From assembly GCF_029868745.1 (NCBI RefSeq), contig NZ_JARWOP010000291.1, positions 1-40,986 on the forward strand: DNA of 40,986 nucleotides, given 5' to 3'. Positions within the stretch are counted from its first letter, which is position 1. Every line of letters begins with the position of its first letter. A model generated the notes under the pieces. It saw nothing but the letters and a program-made list of their open reading frames with translations, was not told the DNA's origin and did no database searches. Position numbers and translations under genes: made by a program. The DNA comes from Nocardia wallacei. GTDB taxonomy: Bacteria > Actinomycetota > Actinomycetes > Mycobacteriales > Mycobacteriaceae. Positions 33,028 through 40,819 of this stretch are shown here, piece after piece.

Positions 33028-33193
33028 GGGCACGCCGACCGCACCGACCCGCGCGCACGGGCTATCCCCGGGCACGCCGACCACACCCACCCGCGCGCAC
33101 GGGCTACCCCCAGGCACGCCGACCACACCCCGCGCCAACCGGGCCACCCCCGGGCACGCCGACTGCACCCACCCGCGCCAACGGGCTACCCCC
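33028..33193. repeat. 42-bp minisatellite, four units
   Basis: Direct repeats starting at 33028, 33070, 33112 and 33152 (spacing 42, 42, 40), each opening with GGGCACGCCGACC or a one-base variant and ending in CGGGCTACCCCC. They lie in the 393-bp interval 32937-33329 between cobIJ and padR, which shows no convincing gene. The unit is a multiple of three and reads as repeats in several frames on both strands, but no start or ribosome site supports a protein. Confidence 0.85.
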
Positions 33194-33329
33194 GGCCGGG
33201 CCCGAGCCGCGCGGGTTCCGGCACCGCTCGCAACGGGTACACCGTCACGCAGTGCACCGGGTACGCTGCGGCCCGGCTTATGCACGGCTAATATTCCAAT
33301 GTAGAAGGTTGTCGTGGGAAGGGGCTGGT

Positions 33330-33872
33330 GTGGCCGAGAGTTCGTCGAAGCGGGGGCTGAACTCGACCGCGGCATCGCTGCTGGGGTTTCTGCACGAGGG
33401 GCCGATGTCGGGATGGGATCTGGTGAACCTCGCCCAGGAGCGGATCGGGGATTTCTGGACGATCACGCAGAGCCAGGTGTACCGGGAGCTGGGCTCGATG
33501 GACAAGGCGGGCTTGGTCGAGAAGGGTGAGCCGGGCGCGCGCGACCGCACTCCCTACCATCTCACCGACGCGGGCCGGGAAGCGTTCGCGGAGTGGATCG
33601 CTCGCGATCCGGGCGCCGAAACTATCCGGGTGCCACTGTTGCTGACGCTGTCGTTCGGGGAGTTCGTGGAACCCGAGCGCCTGGACCGGATCATCGCCGC
33701 CAATCGCCGCATCCACGAGCAGCGCCTGGCCGGATACCTCGAGAGCACCGACGAGGAGATGTCGCGGTGCGAGCGGGCGACGCTGGATTTCGGCATCGGC
33801 TACGAACGAGCCGTTCTGGAATGGTTCGACCGGCTGCCCGCGCTGCTGGACCGGCCGGTCCGTCAGGCCTGA
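33330..33872 (+). CDS. PadR family transcriptional regulator (second)
   Basis: 180 aa. Winged helix SLLGFLHEGPMSGWDLVNLAQERIGDFW, ITQSQVYRELGSMDKAGLVEKGE, YHLTDAGREAFAEWI, then a helical C-terminal half. GTG 33330 follows GAAGGGG; an AT-rich TAATAT at 33289-33294 is a plausible -10. Unlike the first PadR there is no clear palindrome pair. The 3' end overlaps that of the convergent cobK by 10 bp. Confidence 0.92.
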   Translation: MAESSSKRGLNSTAASLLGFLHEGPMSGWDLVNLAQERIGDFWTITQSQVYRELGSMDKAGLVEKGEPGARDRTPYHLTDAGREAFAEWIARDPGAETIRVPLLLTLSFGEFVEPERLDRIIAANRRIHEQRLAGYLESTDEEMSRCERATLDFGIGYERAVLEWFDRLPALLDRPVRQA

Positions 33873-34600
33873 GCGCGCAGCCAATCCCTGGCCGCGGCAA
33901 CGGTTTCCACCGTCGCCGCGCCGGGCGGCAGCGGTGGGCGGTCGATCATCACGACCGGTATCTCGCGGGTGCGGGCGGCGGTGAGTTTGGCGGCCGTGAG
34001 GTCTCCCCCGCTGTCCTTGGTGACCAGTACGTCGATGCGCCGGTCGGTCAGCAGCCGCAGTTCGTCGTCGGCGGTGAACGGGCCGCGGGCGAGCAGGATC
34101 TCGTGATCGGGCGGCAGCGGGCCGTTGGGCGGGTCGATGGCGCGAATCAGGAACCACGAGCCGGTGACCTGAGCGAAGGCGCCCGCGCCTTGGCGGCCGA
34201 TGGTGAGAAACACTCGCCGGCCCGGTGCCGCAACGGTTTTCGCGGCGGCGTCCAGGTCCGGCACGCGCGTCCACCGGTCGCCGGACGATTCCCGCCAGCC
34301 GGGGCGGCGCAGGTGCATGATCGGGACGCCCGCGGCCGCAGCGGCAGCGGCCGCGTGGCCGGACATCGTGCCCGCGAACGGATGCGTCGCGTCCACGACC
34401 GCGTGAATGTCGTTGTCCGTCAACCAGGCTCGCAGGCCCTCGGCGCCCCCGAAACCCCCTATCCGCACCGCACCGGCGGGCAGCACCGGTGCGCGAACGC
34501 GACCGGCGAGCGAGGAGACGATCTCGAATCCTCGCTCGCCGGTGGTGATCTCGGCCAGCTCCCGCGCCTCGCGGGTGCCGCCGAGAATCAGGACCTTCAG
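33863..34600 (-). CDS. cobK: Precorrin-6A reductase CobK
   Basis: About 245 aa. NADPH-dependent reduction of precorrin-6A. Recognised by the start KVLILGGTREARELAE, VVDATHPFAGTMSGHAAAA and the C-terminal VTKDSGGDLTAAKLTAAR. No ATG, GTG or TTG occurs in frame near the homologous start; the codon at the place where relatives have Met is CTG 34600, two bases past the stop of the Gly-zipper gene. I use that CTG; translational coupling could supply initiation. Convergent with padR. Confidence 0.9.
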   Translation of the reverse strand: MKVLILGGTREARELAEITTGERGFEIVSSLAGRVRAPVLPAGAVRIGGFGGAEGLRAWLTDNDIHAVVDATHPFAGTMSGHAAAAAAAAGVPIMHLRRPGWRESSGDRWTRVPDLDAAAKTVAAPGRRVFLTIGRQGAGAFAQVTGSWFLIRAIDPPNGPLPPDHEILLARGPFTADDELRLLTDRRIDVLVTKDSGGDLTAAKLTAARTREIPVVMIDRPPLPPGAATVETVAAARDWLRAQA

Positions 34601-34602
34601 AA

Positions 34603-35205
34603 CTACTGCCCCGCGAAGTAGGCCTGGCCCGCGTCGATGAGCGACGGGCCGCCCGCCACGAGCAGGCCGATGACGGCGCCGATCAGCGCGCCGGGGATGA
34701 GGCCGAACCCGAGGAAGAAGAAGCCGATGAGGGCGCCGATCACGGCGCCGACAGCCGCGCCCAGCGACGCGTGCTGCAGCTCCGCGAAGAACCAGTCCTG
34801 CGCGGAGATGTCCTTGACCTGGGCCACCGAGCCCGCGGTGGGGGTCAGGGTGAGGCGACGGCCGTCCTCGTCGATCGCCGCGGCGACCTCGGTCTTCTGG
34901 TCGCCGGACTGCACCGCCAGCGGGTACTCCATGATCTTCTCGCCCGCACCGTTGGTCAGGCTGACCACCTTGGCGTCGTGGTCGACGGTGAAGGCGCCAC
35001 CGGTCACCGTGGTCACCACGGACTTGGCGGCGGCGTCGAGCTGGGTGGTGTAGCCGACGCCACGGTCCTCGCCCCGCACCGCCGGTGCGGACTGCTCGAC
35101 CTGGCCCGGAGCCGGAGCGGCGGGCTGCGCGTAGCTGGTGCCGGCCGCGATACCCGTGGACGCGATGGCGATCAGCGCGGTGGCGGCGAACTTCTTGTAC
35201 TTCAT
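34603..35205 (-). CDS. Exported protein with glycine-zipper membrane hairpin
   Basis: 200 aa. A signal peptide (basic MKYKK, hydrophobic run, cleavage likely after SYA at 26) is followed by a Pro/Ala stretch, a soluble beta-rich domain (about 50-135) and a C-terminal pair of Gly/Ala-rich membrane segments (about 148-166 and 170-187) with GxxxG spacing. Such helpers insert into or oligomerise at membranes; the function is unknown. ATG 35205 has GGGGAG at 5 nt. It lies between cobL and cobK, where relatives carry cobM, and its stop is 2 bp from the cobK start. Confidence 0.85.
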   Translation of the reverse strand: MKYKKFAATALIAIASTGIAAGTSYAQPAAPAPGQVEQSAPAVRGEDRGVGYTTQLDAAAKSVVTTVTGGAFTVDHDAKVVSLTNGAGEKIMEYPLAVQSGDQKTEVAAAIDEDGRRLTLTPTAGSVAQVKDISAQDWFFAELQHASLGAAVGAVIGALIGFFFLGFGLIPGALIGAVIGLLVAGGPSLIDAGQAYFAGQ

Positions 35206-35288
35206 CTATCTCCCCATCAGGAAAACAACTTCCGACAAAGAATCGGAATCCGGAGACCGACAATACCTGTTGGACAGTTGACCGTTCA

Positions 35289-35304
35289 CCCCCAGGCTTG
35301 GGGG
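35289..35304. terminator. Hairpin 12 bp after the cobL stop
   Basis: CCCCCA-GGCT-TGGGGG, a perfect 6-bp GC stem. On the minus strand it follows cobL and precedes the Gly-zipper gene, so it may end or weaken cobL transcription. No T-tract. Confidence 0.4.
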
Positions 35305-35315
35305 CGGGTGCCGCT

Positions 35316-36566
35316 TCATCGGTTCTTTGTCACCGACCACTGGGTGACCGGCAGCTGCGGGCGCCACGCTGTGAAGCCGCCCAAGGGTTCGGCGCGCTGG
35401 ATCTGGATCTTGCGTAGCGCGCCGCCGTGGCGGACCGACCAACGCACCAGCAGGGCTTCCGATTCCACCGTGACGGCGTCGGCGACCAGCCGCCCACCGG
35501 ACGGCAAACGGTCCCAACAGCTTTCGAACAGCTCCGGCTGGGTCAGGCCGCCGCCAAGGAAGATCGCGTCGGGAGCCGGGAGGTCGGCGGCGCGCAGTGC
35601 GCCGAGCACCTCGCCGCGGACGTCGATGCCTGGAACGCCCAGGGCGGCGGCGTTTTCGGCGATCTGGCGACGGCGCGACTCGGACCGTTCGAAACTCACC
35701 GCGCGGCAGGCCGGATGCGTGCGGCACCATTCGATGGCGATGGTGCCCGAGCCGCCGCCGACGTCCCACAGCAGTTCGCCAGGCGCGGGGGCCAACGCGG
35801 ACAGGGCCAGGGCACGCACCTCCGCCTTGGTGAGCTGGCCGTCGCCGCCGTAGACGGCGTCCGGCAGTCCGGGCACCCTGGTCAGTCGCGGGGCCGCGGG
35901 GTCGGCGGCGCACTCGACGGCGACGATGTTCAGGGGGTCGCCCGGTGGTTCTGCCCACGACGCGGCGATGCCGGAGACGGTCCGCTCGGCCCCGCCACCG
36001 AGTTGTTCGAGCACTGTGAGCCGCGACGGACCGAATCCGTTGCGGCCCAGGAGATCCGCCAGCCGCGTCGGGGTGGTTTCGTCCGAGGCGAGTACCAGGA
36101 TCCGGCGTGCGCTCGCCAGTTCCGGCAGCACCGTTTCGAGAGGTCTGCCGACGACGCTGACCACGGGCGTCTCCGCCAGGTTCCAGCCCAGCCGGGCGCA
36201 CGCCAGTGACGCCGACGACGGCTGCGGCAGCACCCGGAGTGCCTGGGGCCCCAAGAGTTTCGCCAGCGTCACGCCGATCCCGTAGAACATCGGATCCCCG
36301 CTGGCCAGCACGCAGACCCGCGAATCCCGGTGTGCCGCGAGCAATTCCGGCAACGCGGGCAGCAGGGGCGACGGCCATGTCACGCGATGCGGACGCGCTA
36401 CCTCGTCCGGCACCAGGTCCAGCTGTCGTGCCGACCCGAACAGCACTTCGGCGTCCGCGACCGCCTCGCGGCTCACCGCACCGAGCCCGCGCCAGCCGTC
36501 GGCCCCGATCCCCACCACGGCGATCGGCGTTTCCGCGGGCCAGGGCATCGTCGCGGGTGCGGTCAC
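35316..36566 (-). CDS. cobL: Precorrin-6Y C5,15-methyltransferase (decarboxylating) CobL
   Basis: 416 aa CbiE-CbiT fusion that methylates C5 and C15 and decarboxylates the ring-C acetate. CbiE part: about 15-205 (PIAVVGIGADGWRGL; VCVLASGDPMFYGIGVTLAKLLG). CbiT part: about 215-410 (GLPDAVYGGDGQLTKAEVRALALSAL; LLWDVGGGSGTIAIEW, a SAM-binding loop; DAIFLGGGLTQPE). GTG 36566 gives this length; ATG 36548 is the alternative. Upstream lie 286 bp with two palindromes. Confidence 0.95.
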   Translation of the reverse strand: MTAPATMPWPAETPIAVVGIGADGWRGLGAVSREAVADAEVLFGSARQLDLVPDEVARPHRVTWPSPLLPALPELLAAHRDSRVCVLASGDPMFYGIGVTLAKLLGPQALRVLPQPSSASLACARLGWNLAETPVVSVVGRPLETVLPELASARRILVLASDETTPTRLADLLGRNGFGPSRLTVLEQLGGGAERTVSGIAASWAEPPGDPLNIVAVECAADPAAPRLTRVPGLPDAVYGGDGQLTKAEVRALALSALAPAPGELLWDVGGGSGTIAIEWCRTHPACRAVSFERSESRRRQIAENAAALGVPGIDVRGEVLGALRAADLPAPDAIFLGGGLTQPELFESCWDRLPSGGRLVADAVTVESEALLVRWSVRHGGALRKIQIQRAEPLGGFTAWRPQLPVTQWSVTKNR

Positions 36567-36675
36567 CGCCGAACCCCGCGCAGTCGCAGCGTCGACGATC
36601 GATCCCCGACAATCCCGACGAACAGCCGTGGCCGTGGCGTTCGCCCACTACTCCGGCTACCGGACAGCGCATGTC

Positions 36676-36688
36676 GTGACGGTGTCAC
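36676..36688. promoter_or_regulatory. Inverted repeat GTGAC-GGT-GTCAC
   Basis: Five-base arms around 3 bp, 8 bp before the 18-bp palindrome in the cobL-SDR interval. Could be part of the same control region. Confidence 0.3.
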
Positions 36689-36695
36689 CCGGGCC

Positions 36696-36713
36696 GCATC
36701 CGATATCGGATGC
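36696..36713. promoter_or_regulatory. Perfect 18-bp palindrome upstream of cobL
   Basis: GCATCCGATATCGGATGC, fully self-complementary with no spacer, 130 bp upstream of the cobL start and 140 bp from the SDR stop. A regulator dimer site for cobL is the simplest reading. Otherwise the 286-bp interval 36567-36852 shows no gene. Confidence 0.5.
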
Positions 36714-36852
36714 ACACGCCGGGTCGGGTCGGCATAGTCCGGCACGACGGGCGCGCGTTGCAGGTTGTGGGCGCCTGTCGACCAGCGGCCTCGGGCCGTC
36801 ACGGTATCGAGCCGCCTCGCTCGGCCACTGTTCACCTGCTCGAATGCCCGGC

Positions 36853-37614
36853 TCACCGGGGTAGCCGCCGCCAAATCGACTGCGGGACAAGACGCGCGAC
36901 GGCGAACGCCGGGCGCAGGATGCCCGGGACCCAGAGGCGTTCGGCGCGGCGGCGCAGGCCCGCGACGACGGCCTCCGCCACCTGCACCGGGGTGCTGGAG
37001 AACGGGGCCGGTTTCATGCCCTCGGTCATCTTGCCGATGACGAACCCGGAACGCACCAGCAACAGATGAACTCCGCTGCCGTGCAAGGCATCCGCGAGGC
37101 CGCTGGCGAAACCGTCGAGTCCGGCCTTGGCCGAGCCGTACACGTAGTTGGCGCGCCGCACCCGGATCCCGGCGACCGAGCTGAACACCACGATCTGGCC
37201 GCTGCCCTGCGCGCGCAGCAGATTCGCCAGTGTGGTGAGCACGCTGATCTGCGCCACATAGTCGGTCTGCGCCACGGCGACGGCCGCCGCCGGATCGGCC
37301 TCGGCACGGGCTTGGTCGCCCAGGATGCCGAACGCCAGCACCGCCACGCCGAGGCGTCCGTGTTCGGCGGCGATCTCCTCCAGCAGCGGTCCGTGGCTCG
37401 CCACCTCGTCGGCGTCGAATTCGACCTGGTGCACCGCGGCCGCACCGGCGCGTTCCAGCCGCGACCGCGGCTCCGCGAGATCACCGCTGCGCCGCGCCGC
37501 CAGGATCACCACCCGGCCGGGCGCCAGTCGCTCCGCGATCTCGAGTCCCATCTCACTGCGGCCGCCCAGCAGCAGCACCGCACCCTCGTCGACTTCGCGT
37601 CCGCGCGTACTCAT
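36853..37614 (-). CDS. Short-chain dehydrogenase/reductase, DprE2-like (Rv2073c position)
   Basis: 253 aa. NAD(P)-binding GGRSEMGLEIAERL near residue 17, catalytic Ser in VFSSVAG and YGSAK (Tyr/Lys) as the active-site pair. The start resembles DprE2, the arabinan-precursor reductase, but the true DprE2 is normally beside dprE1, so this is more likely the paralogue found next to cobL in mycobacteria (Rv2073c). The substrate is unknown. ATG 37614; divergent from the PPOX gene 71 bp away. Confidence 0.87.
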   Translation of the reverse strand: MSTRGREVDEGAVLLLGGRSEMGLEIAERLAPGRVVILAARRSGDLAEPRSRLERAGAAAVHQVEFDADEVASHGPLLEEIAAEHGRLGVAVLAFGILGDQARAEADPAAAVAVAQTDYVAQISVLTTLANLLRAQGSGQIVVFSSVAGIRVRRANYVYGSAKAGLDGFASGLADALHGSGVHLLLVRSGFVIGKMTEGMKPAPFSSTPVQVAEAVVAGLRRRAERLWVPGILRPAFAVARLVPQSIWRRLPR

Positions 37615-37671
37615 GGGCCACAGTCTGCCAAACCGGGCGATCCGGCCGTCCGCACCCGCCCTCGCGCTTGC

Positions 37672-37677
37672 TAGCGT
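37672..37677 (+). promoter_or_regulatory. -10 hexamer TAGCGT of the PPOX/Rv2074-like gene, leaderless type
   Basis: TAGCGT ends 7 nt before ATG 37685; same hexamer and spacing as tldD and the exonuclease. Confidence 0.48.
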
Positions 37678-37684
37678 CGCGGTC

Positions 37685-38092
37685 ATGACGAGCGCCGACA
37701 TCCGGATCGAACTGTCCCCCACCGCCCTCGAGTTCGTGACCGAGCGGCACCTCGCGACCCTGACCACGCTGCGGGCCGACGGCACGCCACACGTGGTCGC
37801 CGTCGGCTTCACCTGGGACCCCGAGGCGGGAATCGCGCGCGTCATCACGTCCGGCGACACGGTCAAGGCCCGCAACGCGCGGCGCGGCGGCTACGCCGCC
37901 GTCAGTCAGGTGGACGGCGCCCGCTGGCTCACCCTGGAGGGCCCGGCGGAGGTGCTCACCGACCCCGCCGACGTCACCGAAGGCGAACGCCGCTACGCCC
38001 TGCGCTACCGAACCCCGCGCGAAAATCCGCAGCGAGTCGTCATCGCCATCCGAGCGACGCGCGCTCTCACCAGCAGCAGGCTGCGCGACTGA
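37685..38092 (+). CDS. F420-dependent PPOX family protein, Rv2074-like
   Basis: 135 aa. Split-barrel fold with FVTERHLATLTTLRADGTPHVVAVGFTWD, the pattern of Rv2074-type proteins; Rv2074 has been reported as an F420H2-dependent biliverdin reductase. The same neighbour order (cobL, SDR, PPOX) exists in M. tuberculosis, which supports orthology. It is more distant from the two PPOX genes at 23666-24454. ATG 37685 is set by the TAGCGT -10 at 7 nt. Confidence 0.87.
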   Translation: MTSADIRIELSPTALEFVTERHLATLTTLRADGTPHVVAVGFTWDPEAGIARVITSGDTVKARNARRGGYAAVSQVDGARWLTLEGPAEVLTDPADVTEGERRYALRYRTPRENPQRVVIAIRATRALTSSRLRD

Positions 38093-38205
38093 CGGTCGCT
38101 CACCGCCCCCTGAGACGCACGATCCCGGCAACGCAGCCATGGTCGAACGACCCTCCGGGACAAACCTCGGCGGGCGATGTCGTCCGGCCAGATATCACCC
38201 CAGCC

Positions 38206-38301
38206 CGTCCGAGCCGTAGCACACACCACGGTCAGCCCATCCGAACCGCGGCTTACACCGTGGTCAACCTGTCCCAGCCGCGGCTCACACCACGGTCAAC
38301 C
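38206..38301. repeat. 32-bp tandem repeat, three copies, covering the dipeptidase 3' end
   Basis: Copies 38206-38237, 38238-38269 and 38270-38301, each close to CCAGCCGCGGCTCACACCAC plus GGTCAACC. The third contains the last codons and the stop of the dipeptidase gene (coding ...LTVV-stop). The other two repeat this gene end in the intergenic space. Confidence 0.85.
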
Positions 38302-39412
38302 CGTGCGGGCGGTTGTTCATGGACTCGCAGCCGTCTTCGGTGACGACGACGATGTCCTCGATGCGGGCGCCCCATTCGCCGCGGAAGTAGATGCCGGGCT
38401 CGATGCTGAAGGCCATGCCGGGCTCCAGCACGATGTCGTTGCCCGCGACGATGTAGGGCTCCTCGTGCACCGACAGGCCGATGCCGTGGCCGGTGCGGTG
38501 GATGAAGTTGTCGCCGAAACCGGCCTCCGCCAAGGGGTTTCGCGCCGCAGCGTCGATGGATTCGGCGGTCACGCCCGGGCGCACCGCGGCGACCGCGGCG
38601 GCCTGCGCCTGCTCCAGCACCGCGCAGCGGGCCGCGATCTCGGGATCCGGCTCGCCCAGGACATAGGTGCGGGTGGAGTCGGAGAAGTAGCCCGGCTCGA
38701 CCGGGCCGCCGATGTCGACGACCACCACGTCACCGGCCTCGATGAGGCGATCGGACACCGCGTGGTGCGGGTCGGCGCCGTGCGGGCCGCTGCCGACAAT
38801 CACGAACTCGGCGCCGGTATGCCCCTCCGCCACGATCGCCGCGGTGATGTCGGCGGCCACGTCGGCCTCCGTCCGGCCCGGACGCAGCCATTCGCCCACC
38901 CGCGCGTGCACGCGGTCGATGGCCTCGCCCGCGCGGCGCAGCGCCTCGATCTCGCTGGCGTCCTTGCGCATTCGCAGCCGCCGCAGCACCGGGGTGGCCG
39001 ACACCGGCAGCGCGTTCAGGGTGTCGGCGATGGGCAGCAGGTGCAGCGCGGGCATGGTGTCGTCCACCGCCACCCGGGCGCCGGCGTTCAGCGCCGACTT
39101 CACCACCCGGTACGGGTTCACGCCGTCGGTCCAGTCGAGCACCTGCAACCCCAGCTCGCCCGCCGCCGACCCGGACAGCGACGCCAGCTCCAGCTTCGGA
39201 ACCACCACCGAGGGCGTCTCCCCGCTGGCCGGAATCACCAGACAGGTCAGCCGTTCGAACGACTGTGCCCGCGACCCGAGCAGATACCGCAGGTCCGGGC
39301 CCGGCGTGATGAGCAGTGCGTCCAGCTTCGCGGCCCGTGTCAGCTCCGCCGCCCGCTCGAGCCGTTTCCCGTAGACGTCCGCCGTGAACCGTGCCTCCGA
39401 TTGCGCGCTCAT
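38285..39412 (-). CDS. pepE: M24 family Xaa-Pro dipeptidase (PepE/PepQ-type)
   Basis: 375 aa, the length of mycobacterial PepE. An N-terminal creatinase-type domain (1-150) precedes the pita-bread domain with metal ligands Asp and Asp (VVVDIGGPVEPGYFSDSTRTY), His (GHGIGLSVHEEPYI), Glu (FSIEPGIYFRG) and Glu (ARIEDIVVV). Cleaves dipeptides with C-terminal proline (family knowledge). ATG 39412 has GAGG close by and TACCGT 8 nt upstream. Divergent from the exonuclease gene, as Rv2089c is from Rv2090. The gene end lies inside a tandem repeat. Confidence 0.93.
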   Translation of the reverse strand: MSAQSEARFTADVYGKRLERAAELTRAAKLDALLITPGPDLRYLLGSRAQSFERLTCLVIPASGETPSVVVPKLELASLSGSAAGELGLQVLDWTDGVNPYRVVKSALNAGARVAVDDTMPALHLLPIADTLNALPVSATPVLRRLRMRKDASEIEALRRAGEAIDRVHARVGEWLRPGRTEADVAADITAAIVAEGHTGAEFVIVGSGPHGADPHHAVSDRLIEAGDVVVVDIGGPVEPGYFSDSTRTYVLGEPDPEIAARCAVLEQAQAAAVAAVRPGVTAESIDAAARNPLAEAGFGDNFIHRTGHGIGLSVHEEPYIVAGNDIVLEPGMAFSIEPGIYFRGEWGARIEDIVVVTEDGCESMNNRPHGLTVV

Positions 39413-39511
39413 AGTCCTCGACGGTACGCCAAAACCACTACCGTTCCCCACCGTCCGCCGCACCCACCGCATGGTCCGCGGAGTTCGCGCCGGTATGTCG
39501 GGGCGATCGGC

Positions 39512-39517
39512 TAGCGT
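39512..39517 (+). promoter_or_regulatory. -10 hexamer TAGCGT of the exonuclease gene, leaderless type
   Basis: TAGCGT ends 7 nt before ATG 39525 and argues against the longer in-frame start at 39384. Confidence 0.48.
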
Positions 39518-39524
39518 CTCGGGC

Positions 39525-40490
39525 ATGAGCTCACCTGCCGCCGGTCCGCTGCTGCTGCTCGACGGGGCCAGCCTGTGGTTCCGGGCCTTCCACGCCATCC
39601 CGGAGAAGATCACCGCGCCCGACGGGCAGCCGGTCAACGCGCTGCGCGGATTCACCGATATGGTCGCGGCGCTGATCACCCGGCACCGCCCGGCACGGCT
39701 GGTGGTGTGCCTGGATCTGGACTGGCGGCCGCAGTTCCGGGTCGACCTGCTGCCGTCGTACAAGGCGCACCGCCTCGACGCCGCGGACGATGCCGAGCCC
39801 GGCGCGGAGGAGGTGCCCGACACCCTCACCCCGCAGGTGGACATGATCCTCGGCGTGCTCGCGGCGGCGGGCATCGCGACCGGCGGCGCCGACGGGTTGG
39901 AGGCCGACGACGTGATCGGCACCCTCGCCAGCCGCGAGCGCACCGACCCGACCATCGTGGTCAGCGGCGACCGCGACCTGCTGCAGTTGGTCCGCGACGA
40001 GCCCGCACCGCCGGTCCGGGTGTTCTATGTAGGCCGCGGCCTGGCCAAGGCGGAGCTGTGGGGCCCGGCCGAGGTGGCGGCGAAGTACGGTGTGCCGCAA
40101 CAGAATGCCGGTCCCGCCTACGCCGATATGGCGACCCTGCGCGGCGACGCGTCCGACGGCCTGCCCGGTGTCGCGGGCATCGGCGACAAGTCCGCCGCCA
40201 CCCTGATCTCCCGCTTCGGCAGCCTCGACGCCCTGATAGCCGCCGTCCACGACCCGAATGCCGATCTGGCACAGGGAATCCGGGCCAAACTCCGCGCCGC
40301 CGACGACTACCTGAAGGCGGCGGCGCCGGTCGTCCGTGTCGTCCGCGACGCGGATGTCCACCTCTCCGGCTCCGACCTGCTCCCCACCGCCCCCGCCGAC
40401 CCCGAGGGCTTGCACACCCTGGCCGCCGCCTACAACGCCGAAAGCCCGATCAAGCGCCTGGTCAAAGCCTTGGAGACCCGCCCCGTGTGA
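39525..40490 (+). CDS. 5'-3' exonuclease (Pol I N-terminal domain homologue)
   Basis: 321 aa. The free-standing flap/5'-3' exonuclease related to the N-terminal domain of DNA polymerase I. Acidic metal-binding residues lie in LLLLDGASLWFRAFHAIP, VVCLDLDWRPQFR, GLEADDVIGTLA and VVSGDRDLLQLV. The helix-hairpin-helix DNA-binding part is DGLPGVAGIGDKSAATLISRFGSLD. Acts on RNA primers or flaps during replication and repair. Rv2090 is the positional counterpart. Confidence 0.94.
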   Translation: MSSPAAGPLLLLDGASLWFRAFHAIPEKITAPDGQPVNALRGFTDMVAALITRHRPARLVVCLDLDWRPQFRVDLLPSYKAHRLDAADDAEPGAEEVPDTLTPQVDMILGVLAAAGIATGGADGLEADDVIGTLASRERTDPTIVVSGDRDLLQLVRDEPAPPVRVFYVGRGLAKAELWGPAEVAAKYGVPQQNAGPAYADMATLRGDASDGLPGVAGIGDKSAATLISRFGSLDALIAAVHDPNADLAQGIRAKLRAADDYLKAAAPVVRVVRDADVHLSGSDLLPTAPADPEGLHTLAAAYNAESPIKRLVKALETRPV

Positions 40491-40573
40491 CAGTCTCCCG
40501 CCCGCACCCGCGAAGGTCATCGCCCGCCGCACCGGCCTGAATACCCGGTCCCCGCAACCTCTTCGCGTCGCTC

Positions 40574-40598
40574 GCTCCGACCGTGCTCTGCACGGAGC
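40574..40598. terminator. Hairpin after the exonuclease gene
   Basis: GCTCCG and CGGAGC arms (40574-40579, 40593-40598) overlap an alternative stem CCGTG/CACGG at 40581-40595. No T-tract follows. Weak terminator call. Confidence 0.3.
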
Positions 40599-40679
40599 GG
40601 CTACTCGCCACCATCCTGCGCGCCCGAACACAAGCGTCGTCGCACCCCATCCCGCACGACGGCCAGGCTATGACCCGTG

Positions 40680-40815
40680 TCAGCGGCCAGGAGAAGCGCA
40701 GGCACTGCGGATCGGAGAACGACTCGAATCGCCAGGGCAGGTCCGCGGCGCGCCACGGGCGCAGCATCACGGTGCCGTCGGTCAGCGGCGGATCGGAAAA
40801 GGGCAAGGGGCTCAT
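40680..40815 (-). pseudogene. Truncated GNAT N-acetyltransferase fragment
   Basis: From ATG 40815 the first 46 residues look like the N-terminus of an actinobacterial GNAT protein (LTDGTVMLRPWRAADLPW, DPQCLRFSWPLT). After about 40678 the frame stays open to 40462 but resembles nothing and runs into the end of the exonuclease gene. The acetyl-CoA-binding core is absent. A genuine remnant and a mis-joined contig end are both possible. Confidence 0.5.
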
Positions 40816-40819
40816 GACA

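Noticed and set aside
33028..33193. CRISPR array
   Set aside because: The repeats are contiguous with no unique spacers, and no cas gene is present.
32770..33291. A 173-codon plus-strand frame over the minisatellite
   Set aside because: It begins inside cobIJ in another frame and has no ribosome site; its periodicity only reflects the DNA repeat.
34601..35263. A 220-codon N-terminal extension of CobK
   Set aside because: It runs in the wrong frame through the Gly-zipper gene and is Arg/His-rich junk.
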